Below are positions 7,227-14,940 of a stretch of DNA of 20,280 nt, piece after piece (position 1 is the stretch's first letter; every line of letters begins with the position of its first letter). Location: positions 1 through 20,280 of the forward strand of contig JAICVC010000019.1 in NCBI GenBank assembly GCA_025935515.1. The letters run 5' to 3'. The notes beneath the pieces are model-generated. The model saw only the letters and a list, made by a program, of their open reading frames with translations. It made no database searches and was not told where the DNA came from. The translations under genes were made by a program, and so were the position numbers. The stretch is from Sphingomonas sp. GTDB taxonomy: Bacteria > Pseudomonadota > Alphaproteobacteria > Sphingomonadales > Sphingomonadaceae.

Positions 7227-7559
7227 ATGAAACAGACTTTGAAGATCATCGCCGGCTCTGCGCTCGCGACCGCCGCGCTCATCAAGGCAGTGCCTGCGTT
7301 CGCCGAGCCGATGCCGGCGCAGAACGTAAGCATCGTTCACACCGCTGACCTCGATTTGTCGAGCAAGGCGGGCCTTGAAGCGCTCGACCACCGGCTGGTG
7401 ACCGCAGCATTCGAAGTGTGCGGGACCGCATCGGAAGTCGATCTCGCCGGCAAGAACAAGGTCCGCGCGTGCCGTGCCGACGTGCTCGCCAAGGCACGGG
7501 CCGAAGGCGAGCAGCTCGCCAGCCGAGGTGCATCGATCAGGATCGCGGCAGGCTATTGA
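7227..7559 (+). CDS. UrcA-family secreted protein
   Basis: A 110-residue exported protein of the UrcA family, whose function is not established. Residues 1-26 form a signal peptide (MKQTLKIIAG followed by a hydrophobic Ala-rich stretch, cleavage after AFA). The mature part starts with the family pattern VHTADLDLSSKAGLEALDHR, then FEVCG and a second cysteine in VRACRADV; C65 and C82 may form a disulphide in the periplasm. The ATG at 7227 is chosen because it gives the signal peptide and has AGGGAG 6-7 bases upstream; the frame extends upstream to 7194 without resemblance. It is divergent from the LysR gene and convergent with a second UrcA gene across a shared hairpin terminator. Confidence 0.82.
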   Translation: MKQTLKIIAGSALATAALIKAVPAFAEPMPAQNVSIVHTADLDLSSKAGLEALDHRLVTAAFEVCGTASEVDLAGKNKVRACRADVLAKARAEGEQLASRGASIRIAAGY

Positions 7560-7579
7560 GCTTCCTCAATTTGCCCCTA

Positions 7580-7613
7580 AACGCCGCGTCGCCATCCGGC
7601 GCGGCGTTTCTTA
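7580..7613 (+). terminator. Intrinsic terminator between the two convergent urcA-type genes
   Basis: AACGCCGCG (7580-7588) pairs perfectly with CGCGGCGTT (7600-7608) across an 11-base loop and is followed by TCTTATT. It lies 20 bases after the rightward UrcA stop and ends at the stop of the leftward UrcA gene. The T-rich side serves the + strand best; on the minus strand the run is only TTT, so termination there would be weaker. Confidence 0.8.
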
Positions 7614-7973
7614 TTACTGGGCCTGGACGATGATCGCCGCTCTGCCCGCCGCGGACCGAACCGCCTCGCGTCGCCACCGCAGCCGATCAAGCTCCTCGAC
7701 GGCGTCGCCGTAACTGCCCGAGATGCAGGCATGCGCGAAGTTGACCATGTCGGCCGGATATTCCTCGTCGCATACGGCTTTGGCCGCGGCGCGTAGCTTG
7801 CGCGTGACTAGCGCCGAAGCGACAGGGTCGCCGGACAGCGCGCCCTCGTCAATCAGCACCGTCCGCTTCGCTAATGGTGCGCTCTCGACAATCACGGGAG
7901 CGGCGACGGCGGACTGACCTGCAAACCCAATTGCGGTGGCGATGATTGTCCTTGCCAACAGGATTCGGAACAT
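7614..7973 (-). CDS. UrcA-family secreted protein (second)
   Basis: A 119-residue exported protein that matches the UrcA pattern more loosely than its neighbour. Residues 1-25 are a signal peptide (MFRILLARTIIATAIGFAG..., cleavage after VAA). The mature part has TVLIDEGALSG, then a Leu/Arg/Ala helix ending KAVCDEEYP and a second cysteine in FAHACISGSYGDAV; C68 and C83 are spaced much as in the first UrcA protein. The ATG at 7973 has AAGGAG 6 bases upstream, which fixes the start. It lies 119 bases downstream of the CadC-like regulator on the same strand and may be its target or cotranscribed with it. Function unknown. Confidence 0.72.
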   Translation of the reverse strand: MFRILLARTIIATAIGFAGQSAVAAPVIVESAPLAKRTVLIDEGALSGDPVASALVTRKLRAAAKAVCDEEYPADMVNFAHACISGSYGDAVEELDRLRWRREAVRSAAGRAAIIVQAQ

Positions 7974-8092
7974 GGCGCTCTCCTTTTTCGAGCCGCGGCC
8001 AAAAGGACCGCACGCGCCAAGGTGAGGGGTCGCCAGAGCCGGAGAAAGGACGTGGACCCGATCTTTTCCCGATATTTCCCTGATGATAGGAG

Positions 8093-9607
8093 TCAGCGAC
8101 GGCGGCGGTAGTCGGGGAGGGTGCGGGTTGCGCGCCAATAATCCGCGAGGCCGATCTCCCGGACCAATGCGGGAAAGCGCGCATCTCCGCGCAGCCGTGA
8201 AGTGGACCCGACGAACAGCAGTTCGGTGATTGGCCGTTCGACCCGCCCAGCCGCCCATCGACCTCGCCCGAAATAATAGCCGTGAAGCATGGAGAGGCAT
8301 TCGTCGACGTAGCCGAGGACGCAGGCGCTGACGGCCGAGGTCGCAAGATAGCCGGGTTGCGCGCGCGCGGTCGTCACCAGCCTGTCCAGCGCTGCGGCGC
8401 GCATCGCCTGAGACCCGCTCGCAAGTGCGCGCGCAATCCCGATCTCGAAGTCGACCGCCGGCTCCATCCCGACTGCCGGGCGGCTGTTGACATCATCGCT
8501 GAAGGCGACCGCCTCCGCGAACCGACCGGCATTGATCAGGTGTCTGATCTTCCACAACCAATAGTCCTTGCGCCGGGGAAAGCGCTTCATTCCATCCTCG
8601 ATCAAATCGTCGGCTTCCTCGGCATTCCCGCTTTCGTAGAGCGACAGGATCAGCCGCAGGTGAACGAGTGGCCAGAACGGCTCGCGGGCCGTCAGGTCAC
8701 GCAAGTAGGGAAGCGTTTCGTTCCAGCGGCCAACCTGGGCGAGGTCGAAGGCGAGATTATATTCGAGGATCTCGTGGTGCGGGTGGCGTTTTAGCAGGTC
8801 GCGACATCCCGCCTCGACCGCCGCCCAGTTGCGATAGAAGGGCTTCAACAGGAGCAGGGCGGCCTGGGCGTCCGGATTGTCGCGGTCGAGCGCCAGGGCA
8901 TGCGCCGCGGCCGAGCGGCACAAAGAGCGGAGCCGCTCTGCATCGGGCCTCGGCCCGAATTCCAGCAGGCCTCGATAGTTCCACGCCAGGGCGCCCCAAG
9001 CGTCGGCGAACTGCGGGTCAATCCGCGTTGCCTCGCGGAACAGCGCCGCGCCTTGCTCGGCAAGCTCGATCGAAGCCTGACCACGCGTTTCGAGGCCGCG
9101 CCGATAATATTGCATGGCAAGCGGAACCGGCGTGTGCCCATCGCGCGTCACAAGCCAGGCTCCGGCTCCGCCGGCTACCACGACTGCTGCGGTGCTCACG
9201 ACCAACGATCGCCGTGACACCCGCGGGCCGCCGCCGGCGCGAACACTGGCCTGGTCGGTCAGGCGATAGCCGACGCCGCGGATGGTCTCGATCTTTAAGC
9301 TATTGCCGCCAATTCCGGCGGCAACCTGGCGCAGTCGCGAAAGAACGCGGTGGATCGCGTCCTCGCCGATAGCGCGGCCTTCCCAACAATGCTCGACCAG
9401 CTCGTCGCGCGAGACCACGCGGCCCTTGGCGCGCGCGAGCGCAATGAGCACCTGCATGACGCGAGGCTCGAGCGTTTCCTTGCGCGCTCCGTTGCGCAGC
9501 TGGCGCGTCGGCGGGTCGACCTGGAGCTCGCCGATTTTGAACGGCTGCTCGCTTGCGAGCCGAATTCCCGCCGGGACTGCGATGGACGGATGCGTGATTG
9601 CCCCCAT
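8093..9607 (-). CDS. CadC-like membrane-anchored winged-helix regulator with TPR-like C-terminal domain
   Basis: A 504-residue one-component regulator. Residues about 22-116 are an OmpR/PhoB-type winged helix: FKIGELQVDPPTRQL, LEPRVMQVLIALARAKGRVVSRDEL and the closing wing IETIRGVGYRL. A basic stretch (RVSRR, about 129-133) is followed by one hydrophobic span (about 134-153), so the DNA-binding part is cytoplasmic and the rest periplasmic, as in CadC. The remaining ~345 residues look like TPR-type helical repeats (for example AAALFREATRIDPQFADAWGALAWNY). No receiver domain or conserved phosphorylation site is present. It is divergent from the GFA gene 65 bases away and upstream of the second UrcA gene. 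Its signal and targets cannot be read from sequence. Confidence 0.85.
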   Translation of the reverse strand: MGAITHPSIAVPAGIRLASEQPFKIGELQVDPPTRQLRNGARKETLEPRVMQVLIALARAKGRVVSRDELVEHCWEGRAIGEDAIHRVLSRLRQVAAGIGGNSLKIETIRGVGYRLTDQASVRAGGGPRVSRRSLVVSTAAVVVAGGAGAWLVTRDGHTPVPLAMQYYRRGLETRGQASIELAEQGAALFREATRIDPQFADAWGALAWNYRGLLEFGPRPDAERLRSLCRSAAAHALALDRDNPDAQAALLLLKPFYRNWAAVEAGCRDLLKRHPHHEILEYNLAFDLAQVGRWNETLPYLRDLTAREPFWPLVHLRLILSLYESGNAEEADDLIEDGMKRFPRRKDYWLWKIRHLINAGRFAEAVAFSDDVNSRPAVGMEPAVDFEIGIARALASGSQAMRAAALDRLVTTARAQPGYLATSAVSACVLGYVDECLSMLHGYYFGRGRWAAGRVERPITELLFVGSTSRLRGDARFPALVREIGLADYWRATRTLPDYRRRR

Positions 9608-9672
9608 GGTTCAGCGATCCTACTGCTGTCGATTATGCACGCAGGGTCGGGAAACGGCAAAGCATCGGCGGA

Positions 9673-10038
9673 ATGAGGGTCCACGGCGGTTGTCATTGCG
9701 GCTCAGTCCGGTTCGAGGCCGAGGTGGGGGAGCCGCCGGTCGCAGCGCTCGACTGCAATTGCTCGGTGTGCCGGATGACCGGTTTCCTCCACATCATGGT
9801 ACCGCATGAGCGGTTCGAGCTGCTGACCGGGCGCGATGCGCTTTCGAGCTACCGCTTCGGAACCGGCGCGGCGGAGCATCTCTTCTGCCGCCACTGCGGC
9901 GTGAAGAGCTTCTACCAGCCGCGCTCGCATCCCGAGGCATGGAGCGTCAACGCCAACTGCCTCGACGACGTGCCGGAGCTTGCCGTCGAACTGTTCGACG
10001 GCGCGAACTGGGAAGAGGCAGCGGCCGCGTTGAAGTAG
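9673..10038 (+). CDS. GFA (glutathione-dependent formaldehyde-activating) family zinc protein
   Basis: A 121-residue protein of the GFA/CENP-V fold. The zinc-binding cysteines are visible: GGCHCG (C7, C9), DCNCSVC (C28, C30, C33) and FCRHCGV (C72, C75). The family is named after the Paracoccus enzyme that was proposed to speed S-hydroxymethylglutathione formation, but most members have no proven activity, so no specific function is claimed. ATG 9673 gives the usual family beginning MRVHGGCHCG; the frame is open to an ATG at 9598, which would overlap the divergent regulator's start and adds no family resemblance. No strong ribosome site is seen. A palindromic repeat begins one base after the stop codon. 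Confidence 0.87.
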   Translation: MRVHGGCHCGSVRFEAEVGEPPVAALDCNCSVCRMTGFLHIMVPHERFELLTGRDALSSYRFGTGAAEHLFCRHCGVKSFYQPRSHPEAWSVNANCLDDVPELAVELFDGANWEEAAAALK

Positions 10039-10039
10039 G

Positions 10040-10106
10040 CGTCATCGCGAGCGAAGCAAAGCGATCCAACTGGATTGCTTCGTCGCTTGCGCTCCTCGCA
10101 ATGACG
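10040..10106. repeat. Palindromic repeat element of the GTCATTGCGAG type
   Basis: The arms begin CGTCATCGCGAGCG and end CTCGCAATGACG. The left arm (10040-10069) is complementary to the right arm (10071-10106) apart from a few mismatches and about six extra bases on the right, so the RNA or single strand would fold into a long hairpin. Sequences with CGTCATTGCGAG...GAAGCAATCCA ends are widely dispersed intergenic repeats in many alphaproteobacteria. It fills most of the gap between the GFA gene and alr. No transposase is nearby; it may also act as a transcript end or mRNA stabiliser. Confidence 0.8.
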
Positions 10107-10122
10107 GCCCTAACGCCGTTGC

Positions 10123-11151
10123 ATGCACCGCCCGTTGCGCCTCTCCATCGACCGTGCCGCGATCCAGGCGAACTGGCGCTGGCTCGCCGATCGCGCAGGC
10201 GTTGCGGCCGGCGCCGCGGTGAAGGCGGACGGCTACGGCCTCGGCGCGCGGGAAACGACCGAAGCGCTGATCGAGGCCGGCTGCAGCGACTTCTTCGTTT
10301 CGACCTGGGCCGAGGCCGAGGCACTCGGCAACTTGCCCCAGAGCGTCAGCCTGGTCGTGCTTCATGGCTTTGGGGCAGACGATACTGACGCCGCGACAAG
10401 GCTTCCGGCACGGCCTTGCCTGAATAGTGTCAAGCAAGTCGCGCGCTGGAAGCAGCTCGGGCCGGGGCGCGCCTGCGATGTGATGATCGACACCGGCATG
10501 AACCGGCTCGGCCTGAGGCCGACCGACATCAACGCGCTCGACGGGCTCAACATCGATACGCTGCACAGCCATCTCGCCTGCGCGGACGAGGATGATCCGC
10601 TCAACGAGATGCAGCTCGAACGCTTCCGCGCAGTCGCCTCAGCCGTTCCGGCGAAACGCTACAGCCTGGCCAATTCGGCCGGAATCGGCCTGGGCCGTGA
10701 CTACAGCTTCGATCTCGTCCGGCCGGGAATCTCGATTTACGGGGGCATCCAGCGCCCGGAGTTCGAGGGCAACATCCGCCAGGTCGCGCGGGTCGAAGCG
10801 CAGGTCGTCCAGCGCCGCATCATCCCAGACGGAGAAAGCTGCGGTTACGGCGCGACCTTCGTCGCCAGGGAGGACACCGAGGCGGCGATCCTCAACATTG
10901 GCTATGCCGACGGTTACTTGCGTGGTTTCTCGTCGCACGGCTCGGCCTTCGCCGGCGGATATGCGCTGCCGGTGCTGGGGCGCGTGTCGATGGACCTGAT
11001 CGCGGTCGGCGTGGGCGCCGCGCCCGGCCTCAAGGAAGGCGATTGGGTCGAGATCGACTACGATTTGCCTTGGGCTTCGAAGCAGTCCGGCCTTTCGCAG
11101 TACGAGCTGTTGACGACGCTCGGGTCGCGGTTCGAGCGGCGCTGGATTTAG
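10123..11151 (+). CDS. alr: Alanine racemase
   Basis: PLP enzyme that interconverts L- and D-alanine, supplying D-Ala for peptidoglycan. The PLP lysine is K34 in AAVKADGYGLGA (family VKADAYGHG). The second catalytic residue is Y242 in SCGYGATF. RPGISIYGG, DTGMNRLG, GYADGYLR and GRVSMDLIAV are further family motifs, in order: the N-terminal TIM barrel (about 5-225) and the C-terminal beta domain (about 230-342). At 342 residues it is slightly shorter than typical (~355). The ATG at 10123 matches the family start although no clear ribosome site is present. Its last 122 bases overlap the 3' end of nth on the opposite strand. Confidence 0.94.
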   Translation: MHRPLRLSIDRAAIQANWRWLADRAGVAAGAAVKADGYGLGARETTEALIEAGCSDFFVSTWAEAEALGNLPQSVSLVVLHGFGADDTDAATRLPARPCLNSVKQVARWKQLGPGRACDVMIDTGMNRLGLRPTDINALDGLNIDTLHSHLACADEDDPLNEMQLERFRAVASAVPAKRYSLANSAGIGLGRDYSFDLVRPGISIYGGIQRPEFEGNIRQVARVEAQVVQRRIIPDGESCGYGATFVAREDTEAAILNIGYADGYLRGFSSHGSAFAGGYALPVLGRVSMDLIAVGVGAAPGLKEGDWVEIDYDLPWASKQSGLSQYELLTTLGSRFERRWI

Positions 11152-11797
11152 TCCGGTCCTCGGGCGGCGGCGTTTTCGGCTGGTAGCGGCAGAGGTCGAT
11201 CACCGGGCAGCGCCAGCATTCGGGCAGCCGCGCCTTGCACGTGTAGCGCCCGTGCAGGATCAGCCAGTGATGCGCGTCGCGGCGGAAGGGCTGCGGGACG
11301 ATCTTGTCGAGCTTCGCTTCGACCTCGTCGACATTCTTGCCGGGCGCGAGGCTGGTGCGGTTGCAGACCCGGAACACATGCGTGTCGACCGCGAACGTCT
11401 CTTCGCCAAAGGCGGTGTCGAGCACGACGTTAGCGGTCTTGCGGCCGACTCCGGGTAGCCCCTGGAGCTCGTGGCGCGTGCGCGGCACCCCTCCGCCGTG
11501 CCGGTCGATCAGCGCCGCGCTCAGCGCGATGACGTTCTTCGCCTTGGTATTGAACAGGCCGATCGCCTTGATTGCGGCGCGCAGCGCATCTTCGCCGAGT
11601 TCGATCATCTGCGCCGGAGTCCGGATGCGCGCGAATAGCGGCTTGGTCGCGATATTGACGCTGGCATCGGTGGCCTGGGCGGACAGGACGACTGCAACCA
11701 GCAGCTGGTAGGGGTTCTCCGAGACGAGCTCGGTGGTCGGCGCGGGATTGGCTTCCGCCAGGCGGCGGAAGAATTCGAACACCTGCTCGCGCTTCAT
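11030..11797 (-). CDS. nth: Endonuclease III (DNA glycosylase/AP lyase)
   Basis: Base-excision-repair enzyme that removes oxidised pyrimidines and cuts at abasic sites. The helix-hairpin-helix LQGLPGVGRKTANVVL carries the catalytic Lys, followed by FAVDTHVFRV with the catalytic Asp. The iron-sulphur cluster ligands have exact spacing, C-x6-C-x2-C-x5-C, in CKARLPECWRCPVIDLC. The family body ends about residue 212; E. coli Nth is 211 residues. This protein is 255 long, and the extra ~43 residues are Arg/Lys/Ser/Thr/Ala-rich and mostly encoded antisense to the end of alr. Whether the tail is real is discussed separately. The start ATG overlaps the aminotransferase stop by 4 bases, placing nth last in a dapB-permease-aminotransferase-nth transcript. 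Confidence 0.94.
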   Translation of the reverse strand: MKREQVFEFFRRLAEANPAPTTELVSENPYQLLVAVVLSAQATDASVNIATKPLFARIRTPAQMIELGEDALRAAIKAIGLFNTKAKNVIALSAALIDRHGGGVPRTRHELQGLPGVGRKTANVVLDTAFGEETFAVDTHVFRVCNRTSLAPGKNVDEVEAKLDKIVPQPFRRDAHHWLILHGRYTCKARLPECWRCPVIDLCRYQPKTPPPEDRTKSSAARTATRASSTARTAKGRTASKPKANRSRSRPNRLP

Positions 11798-12873
11798 CGA
11801 AGATCGTCCAGCGCCGCTCCGAGGCGCGAAAGGCCTTCGGCAAAGTCGACTGTCGGGAGGCCGAAGCCGACGCGGAAATGGTCCGGCATCTCGAACCAGC
11901 GGCCGGCGACGATCGAGGTGTCGTAGGCTTCGCGAAGGCGATCATCGAGGCGCTGGGTGTCGCCGCCCGACCAGCGCGGGAACGCCGTGATTCCGTGCTC
12001 CGCGGGCATGCTTTGGAGATCGTCACGTGACGCCGCAAAGCTGTTGAACAGGCGCCGGTTTGTGTCGAGCAACGCCGGCGTTTCGCCCAGCACTTCATCG
12101 AGATGGTCGAAGGCGATGCAGGCGAGCCGCTCCGCCTGGTGCGCCTGGTTGACCCCGAACAGGTCGTTCAGGCGCCACATCCGCTCGGCAAGCTCCGGCT
12201 CCGCGAGGATCCAGCCGCAGCGGAGGCCGCTGAGGCCATAGACTTTGGTCAGGCTGTTGGTGATGATGAACTCTGGCCCGAGGTGAACCGAGCTTCGCCG
12301 CGGCGGGACGGTCGCGTCGAGATACACCTCATCGACCAGGACGCGCGCGCCGACCTTTGCGGCAAGATAGCCGACTGCGCGCAGCTCGGCGTCCTCCGCC
12401 AGCGCGCCGCTCGGATTGTGGAGGTTGGTGATCACGATCAATCGTGTGCTCGGGCTCATCGCCTGCGCGATTGCCGCGGGATCGAGGCGAAAGGCGTCCG
12501 ACGGCTTGCGGTCAAAGCGCTTGATATCCGCGCCGAGGAAGCTCGCCGCGCCGAGCAACGGCTCGTAGGTTGGGCGCTCGACGAGCAGTTCGTCGCCGGG
12601 TTCGATCAGCGAGGCCATGGCCAGGAAATTGGCCATCGAGGTGCCGTCCGCAGTGACGACTTGCTTTACCGAAGCGCCGTAGCGCTGGCCAATCCGTTCG
12701 CGCAGCGGCTCATAGCGCGGGTGGCTCGCGCCATCCATGTCGAGCTCGGCGAGGCTGAGCGGCAGCGAGTCCATGCGGAAATGCGGCACCTCGCTGGTCG
12801 TCAGCGCGTAGCGCACGGGCTTCTTGAACTTGGCCCAGTGCATGTAATCGGACTGCATGATCCGCTTGGTCAC
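11794..12873 (-). CDS. PLP-dependent class I/II aminotransferase
   Basis: A 359-residue fold-type I aminotransferase. NSLTKVYGLSGLRCGW (206-221) carries the PLP lysine K210 and phosphate-binding R218; TNLHNPSG holds the conserved Asn153, and VDEVYLD holds Asp181 and Tyr184. The C-terminal HFRVGFGLP contains the carboxylate-binding Arg. The substrate cannot be assigned; position behind an amino-acid permease and dapB suggests amino-acid metabolism (inference). The start is read as GTG at 12873, overlapping the permease stop by 4 bases, with GGAGGG about 10 bases upstream; an ATG at 12858 (five codons in) is the alternative and has a poorer site. nth overlaps its stop by 4 bases. Confidence 0.86.
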   Translation of the reverse strand: MTKRIMQSDYMHWAKFKKPVRYALTTSEVPHFRMDSLPLSLAELDMDGASHPRYEPLRERIGQRYGASVKQVVTADGTSMANFLAMASLIEPGDELLVERPTYEPLLGAASFLGADIKRFDRKPSDAFRLDPAAIAQAMSPSTRLIVITNLHNPSGALAEDAELRAVGYLAAKVGARVLVDEVYLDATVPPRRSSVHLGPEFIITNSLTKVYGLSGLRCGWILAEPELAERMWRLNDLFGVNQAHQAERLACIAFDHLDEVLGETPALLDTNRRLFNSFAASRDDLQSMPAEHGITAFPRWSGGDTQRLDDRLREAYDTSIVAGRWFEMPDHFRVGFGLPTVDFAEGLSRLGAALDDLR

Positions 12874-14192
12874 GCGGCGTTGACCCTCCGCCAGTAGAGA
12901 AAGGCCGGAATGCCGGCGGCGAGGATGGCGTAGCCGATCAAGCTATTAATCGGGTTGTTCCACACCGTCGCGACGACGACCACGACGCAGGCGAGGACGA
13001 ACAGGCCGGTCGTGACCGGATGGCCGGGCGCGGAAAATCCGCCATGGTCGCCGAGTGCATTGCGGCGATAGACAAATAGCGCTGCGCCGGTCAGGCCGAA
13101 GAAGAGGAAGTCGACCGAGACGACGTAGCTCAGGATCTGGCCGTACGTGCCGGACAGCGCGATCACCGCGGCGGCGACGCCTTGAAGCACGATGGCGACG
13201 ACTGGAACCCGAGTCTTCTCGCTCACCTTGGCAACGCTGCGGAAGAAGACGCCGTCCTCGGCCATCGCGAAATAGACCCGCGGAGCGGTCAGCATGCCCT
13301 GGCTGAGGAAACCGAGCGCCGAAATGGCGATGCCGGTGGCGATGAACGCGGCGCCACGCTCCCCGAGCGCGAGCCGCATCACGTCACTCGCCGGAGTCCT
13401 GGAGGCCCCGAGCCCTTGCGGGCCAAGCGCATGGACGCAAACGAACGCAACGGCTGTGTAGAGCAGGACGACGCCGACCACCCCGAGCAGCAAGCCGCGG
13501 GCCAGGTCGCGGCCCGGATCGCGCATTTCACCGGCGACGAAGCTGGATGTCTGCCAGCCGCCGTATGCGAACATTACCGGGGTCAACGCAGCGCCGACGG
13601 CTGCGAAGCCCGTCGCGCTTCCCGTCACGCTCGGCGCGGGACTGGCGGGGGCAAACCAGAAGCCGGCTGCGATCAGTGCCCCGATTGCGCCGATCTTGAG
13701 CAGCATCAGCGCGCTCTGGACGTTGCTTCCGGAGCGAACGCCGAGGCAGTTGATGAGCGTCAGCAGCGCCATGACGGCGACCGCGACGGCGCCGTCGCCG
13801 AAGGGTATGCTGACGAGGTCGTTGAGGTGGCGCGCGAAGATGATCGCGACCGCGGCCATCCCGCCCGACTGGATCACCAGCAGCAGCGACCAGCCATAAA
13901 GGAAGGCGGGCAGGGACCCGAAAGCGTCGCGGAGATAGGCATATTGGCCGCCGACCGCCGGACGTCGAGCGGCGAGCTCGGCGTAAACGAGTGCACCGGC
14001 GAGCGCGACGATGCCCCCAAGCACCCACACGCCGACAATTAGGAAAGGCGTCGAGACGTAGCGCGCGACCTCGGCCGGATTGACGAAGATCCCCGAGCCG
14101 ATGATCCCGCCCATCACCAGCATGGTGGCATCGAACAGGCCGAGGCGGCGGGCGAGGCCGAACGAGTCGACCTGCGGCGCGCGCTCGCTCAA
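12870..14192 (-). CDS. APC-family amino-acid permease
   Basis: A 440-residue inner-membrane transporter of the amino acid-polyamine-organocation superfamily, with about 12 hydrophobic segments across its length. The first span carries GGIIGSGIFVNPAEVA (28-43), the unwound substrate-binding motif of the family, and later segments include VGGQYAYLRDAFG. The substrate is not readable. The start is TTG at 14192, overlapping the dapB stop (TTGA); GAGG lies about 10 bases upstream, and the next Met (residue 24) is inside the first membrane segment, so it cannot be the true start. The GTG of the aminotransferase overlaps its stop, implying translational coupling. Confidence 0.9.
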   Translation of the reverse strand: MSERAPQVDSFGLARRLGLFDATMLVMGGIIGSGIFVNPAEVARYVSTPFLIVGVWVLGGIVALAGALVYAELAARRPAVGGQYAYLRDAFGSLPAFLYGWSLLLVIQSGGMAAVAIIFARHLNDLVSIPFGDGAVAVAVMALLTLINCLGVRSGSNVQSALMLLKIGAIGALIAAGFWFAPASPAPSVTGSATGFAAVGAALTPVMFAYGGWQTSSFVAGEMRDPGRDLARGLLLGVVGVVLLYTAVAFVCVHALGPQGLGASRTPASDVMRLALGERGAAFIATGIAISALGFLSQGMLTAPRVYFAMAEDGVFFRSVAKVSEKTRVPVVAIVLQGVAAAVIALSGTYGQILSYVVSVDFLFFGLTGAALFVYRRNALGDHGGFSAPGHPVTTGLFVLACVVVVVATVWNNPINSLIGYAILAAGIPAFLYWRRVNAA

Positions 14193-14914
14193 GCGGCGGA
14201 CGCCTCGATCACGTCGCGCATCGAATAGAGACCGGCTGGCTTGCCGGCGAGGAAGCGCGCTGCGGCGAGGGCGCCGCGCGCGAAGATCATGCGGCTGTCG
14301 GCACGATGGCCGAGCTCAATCCGCTCACCCTCGGTCGCAAGGATCACCAGATGCTCGCCGGCGACGGAGCCGCCGCGGAGCGAAGCATAGCCGATCGTGC
14401 CTCGCTCGCGCGCGTGGGGATGTTCGCCGATCCGGTCGAACCGGCTCAACTCTTGGAGCGTCGAGCCGCGCCCCTTCGCGGCGGATTGCCCGAGCATGAG
14501 CGCGGTACCCGACGGCGCATCGACCTTGTCGCGGTGATGCATCTCGAGGATCTCGACGTCCCACTCGGGTCCCAGCCGGCTGGTCGCCTCTTCCACCAGC
14601 TGCTTAAGCAGGTTGATGCCGAGCGACGTGTTGGGCGCGTAGATGATGGCGGTCTGCTTCGCCGCGGCCTCGATCCTCGCATGATGCTCGGGTTGCAGCC
14701 CGGTCGTGCCGACGAGGATCGGGACGTTGGCGGCAACGGCGCGGTCGAGGCTCGTTTCCAGCGCGGCCGGCGCCGAGAAATCGACCAGCACGTCGGCGTG
14801 ATCCTGGTCGATCGAGAAGTCAGGATTGTCCGCGACCGCCTTGGCGATCGCTTTTCCCATCCTGCCGTCGGGCGCGATGAGGCTCAGGCGGATCGGCTGG
14901 TCGGCGGTGCGCAT
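14189..14914 (-). CDS. dapB: 4-hydroxy-tetrahydrodipicolinate reductase
   Basis: Reduces the dapA product to tetrahydrodipicolinate with NAD(P)H in the diaminopimelate/lysine pathway, giving meso-DAP for peptidoglycan. The signature EILEMHHRDKVDAPSGTAL (121-139) contains the catalytic H126/H127, K130 and the SGT substrate loop. APNTSLGINL and VGTTGL are further conserved patches. The N-terminal nucleotide motif reads IAPDGRMG in place of the usual GAxGRMG. At 241 residues it is about 30 shorter than E. coli DapB (273); the missing part is the region after the first Rossmann strand-helix, where E. coli has its cofactor-selecting acidic/Arg loop. Start ATG 14914 has only a weak ribosome site. 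First gene of the dapB-permease-aminotransferase-nth run. Confidence 0.92.
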   Translation of the reverse strand: MRTADQPIRLSLIAPDGRMGKAIAKAVADNPDFSIDQDHADVLVDFSAPAALETSLDRAVAANVPILVGTTGLQPEHHARIEAAAKQTAIIYAPNTSLGINLLKQLVEEATSRLGPEWDVEILEMHHRDKVDAPSGTALMLGQSAAKGRGSTLQELSRFDRIGEHPHARERGTIGYASLRGGSVAGEHLVILATEGERIELGHRADSRMIFARGALAAARFLAGKPAGLYSMRDVIEASAA

Positions 14915-14940
14915 GCCGCCAGTTCATGGCGAAACGCGGA

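Noticed and set aside
13182..14042. A 286-codon open frame antisense to the APC permease
   Set aside because: The permease has clear membrane segments and family motifs; the antisense frame has none and is a composition artefact.
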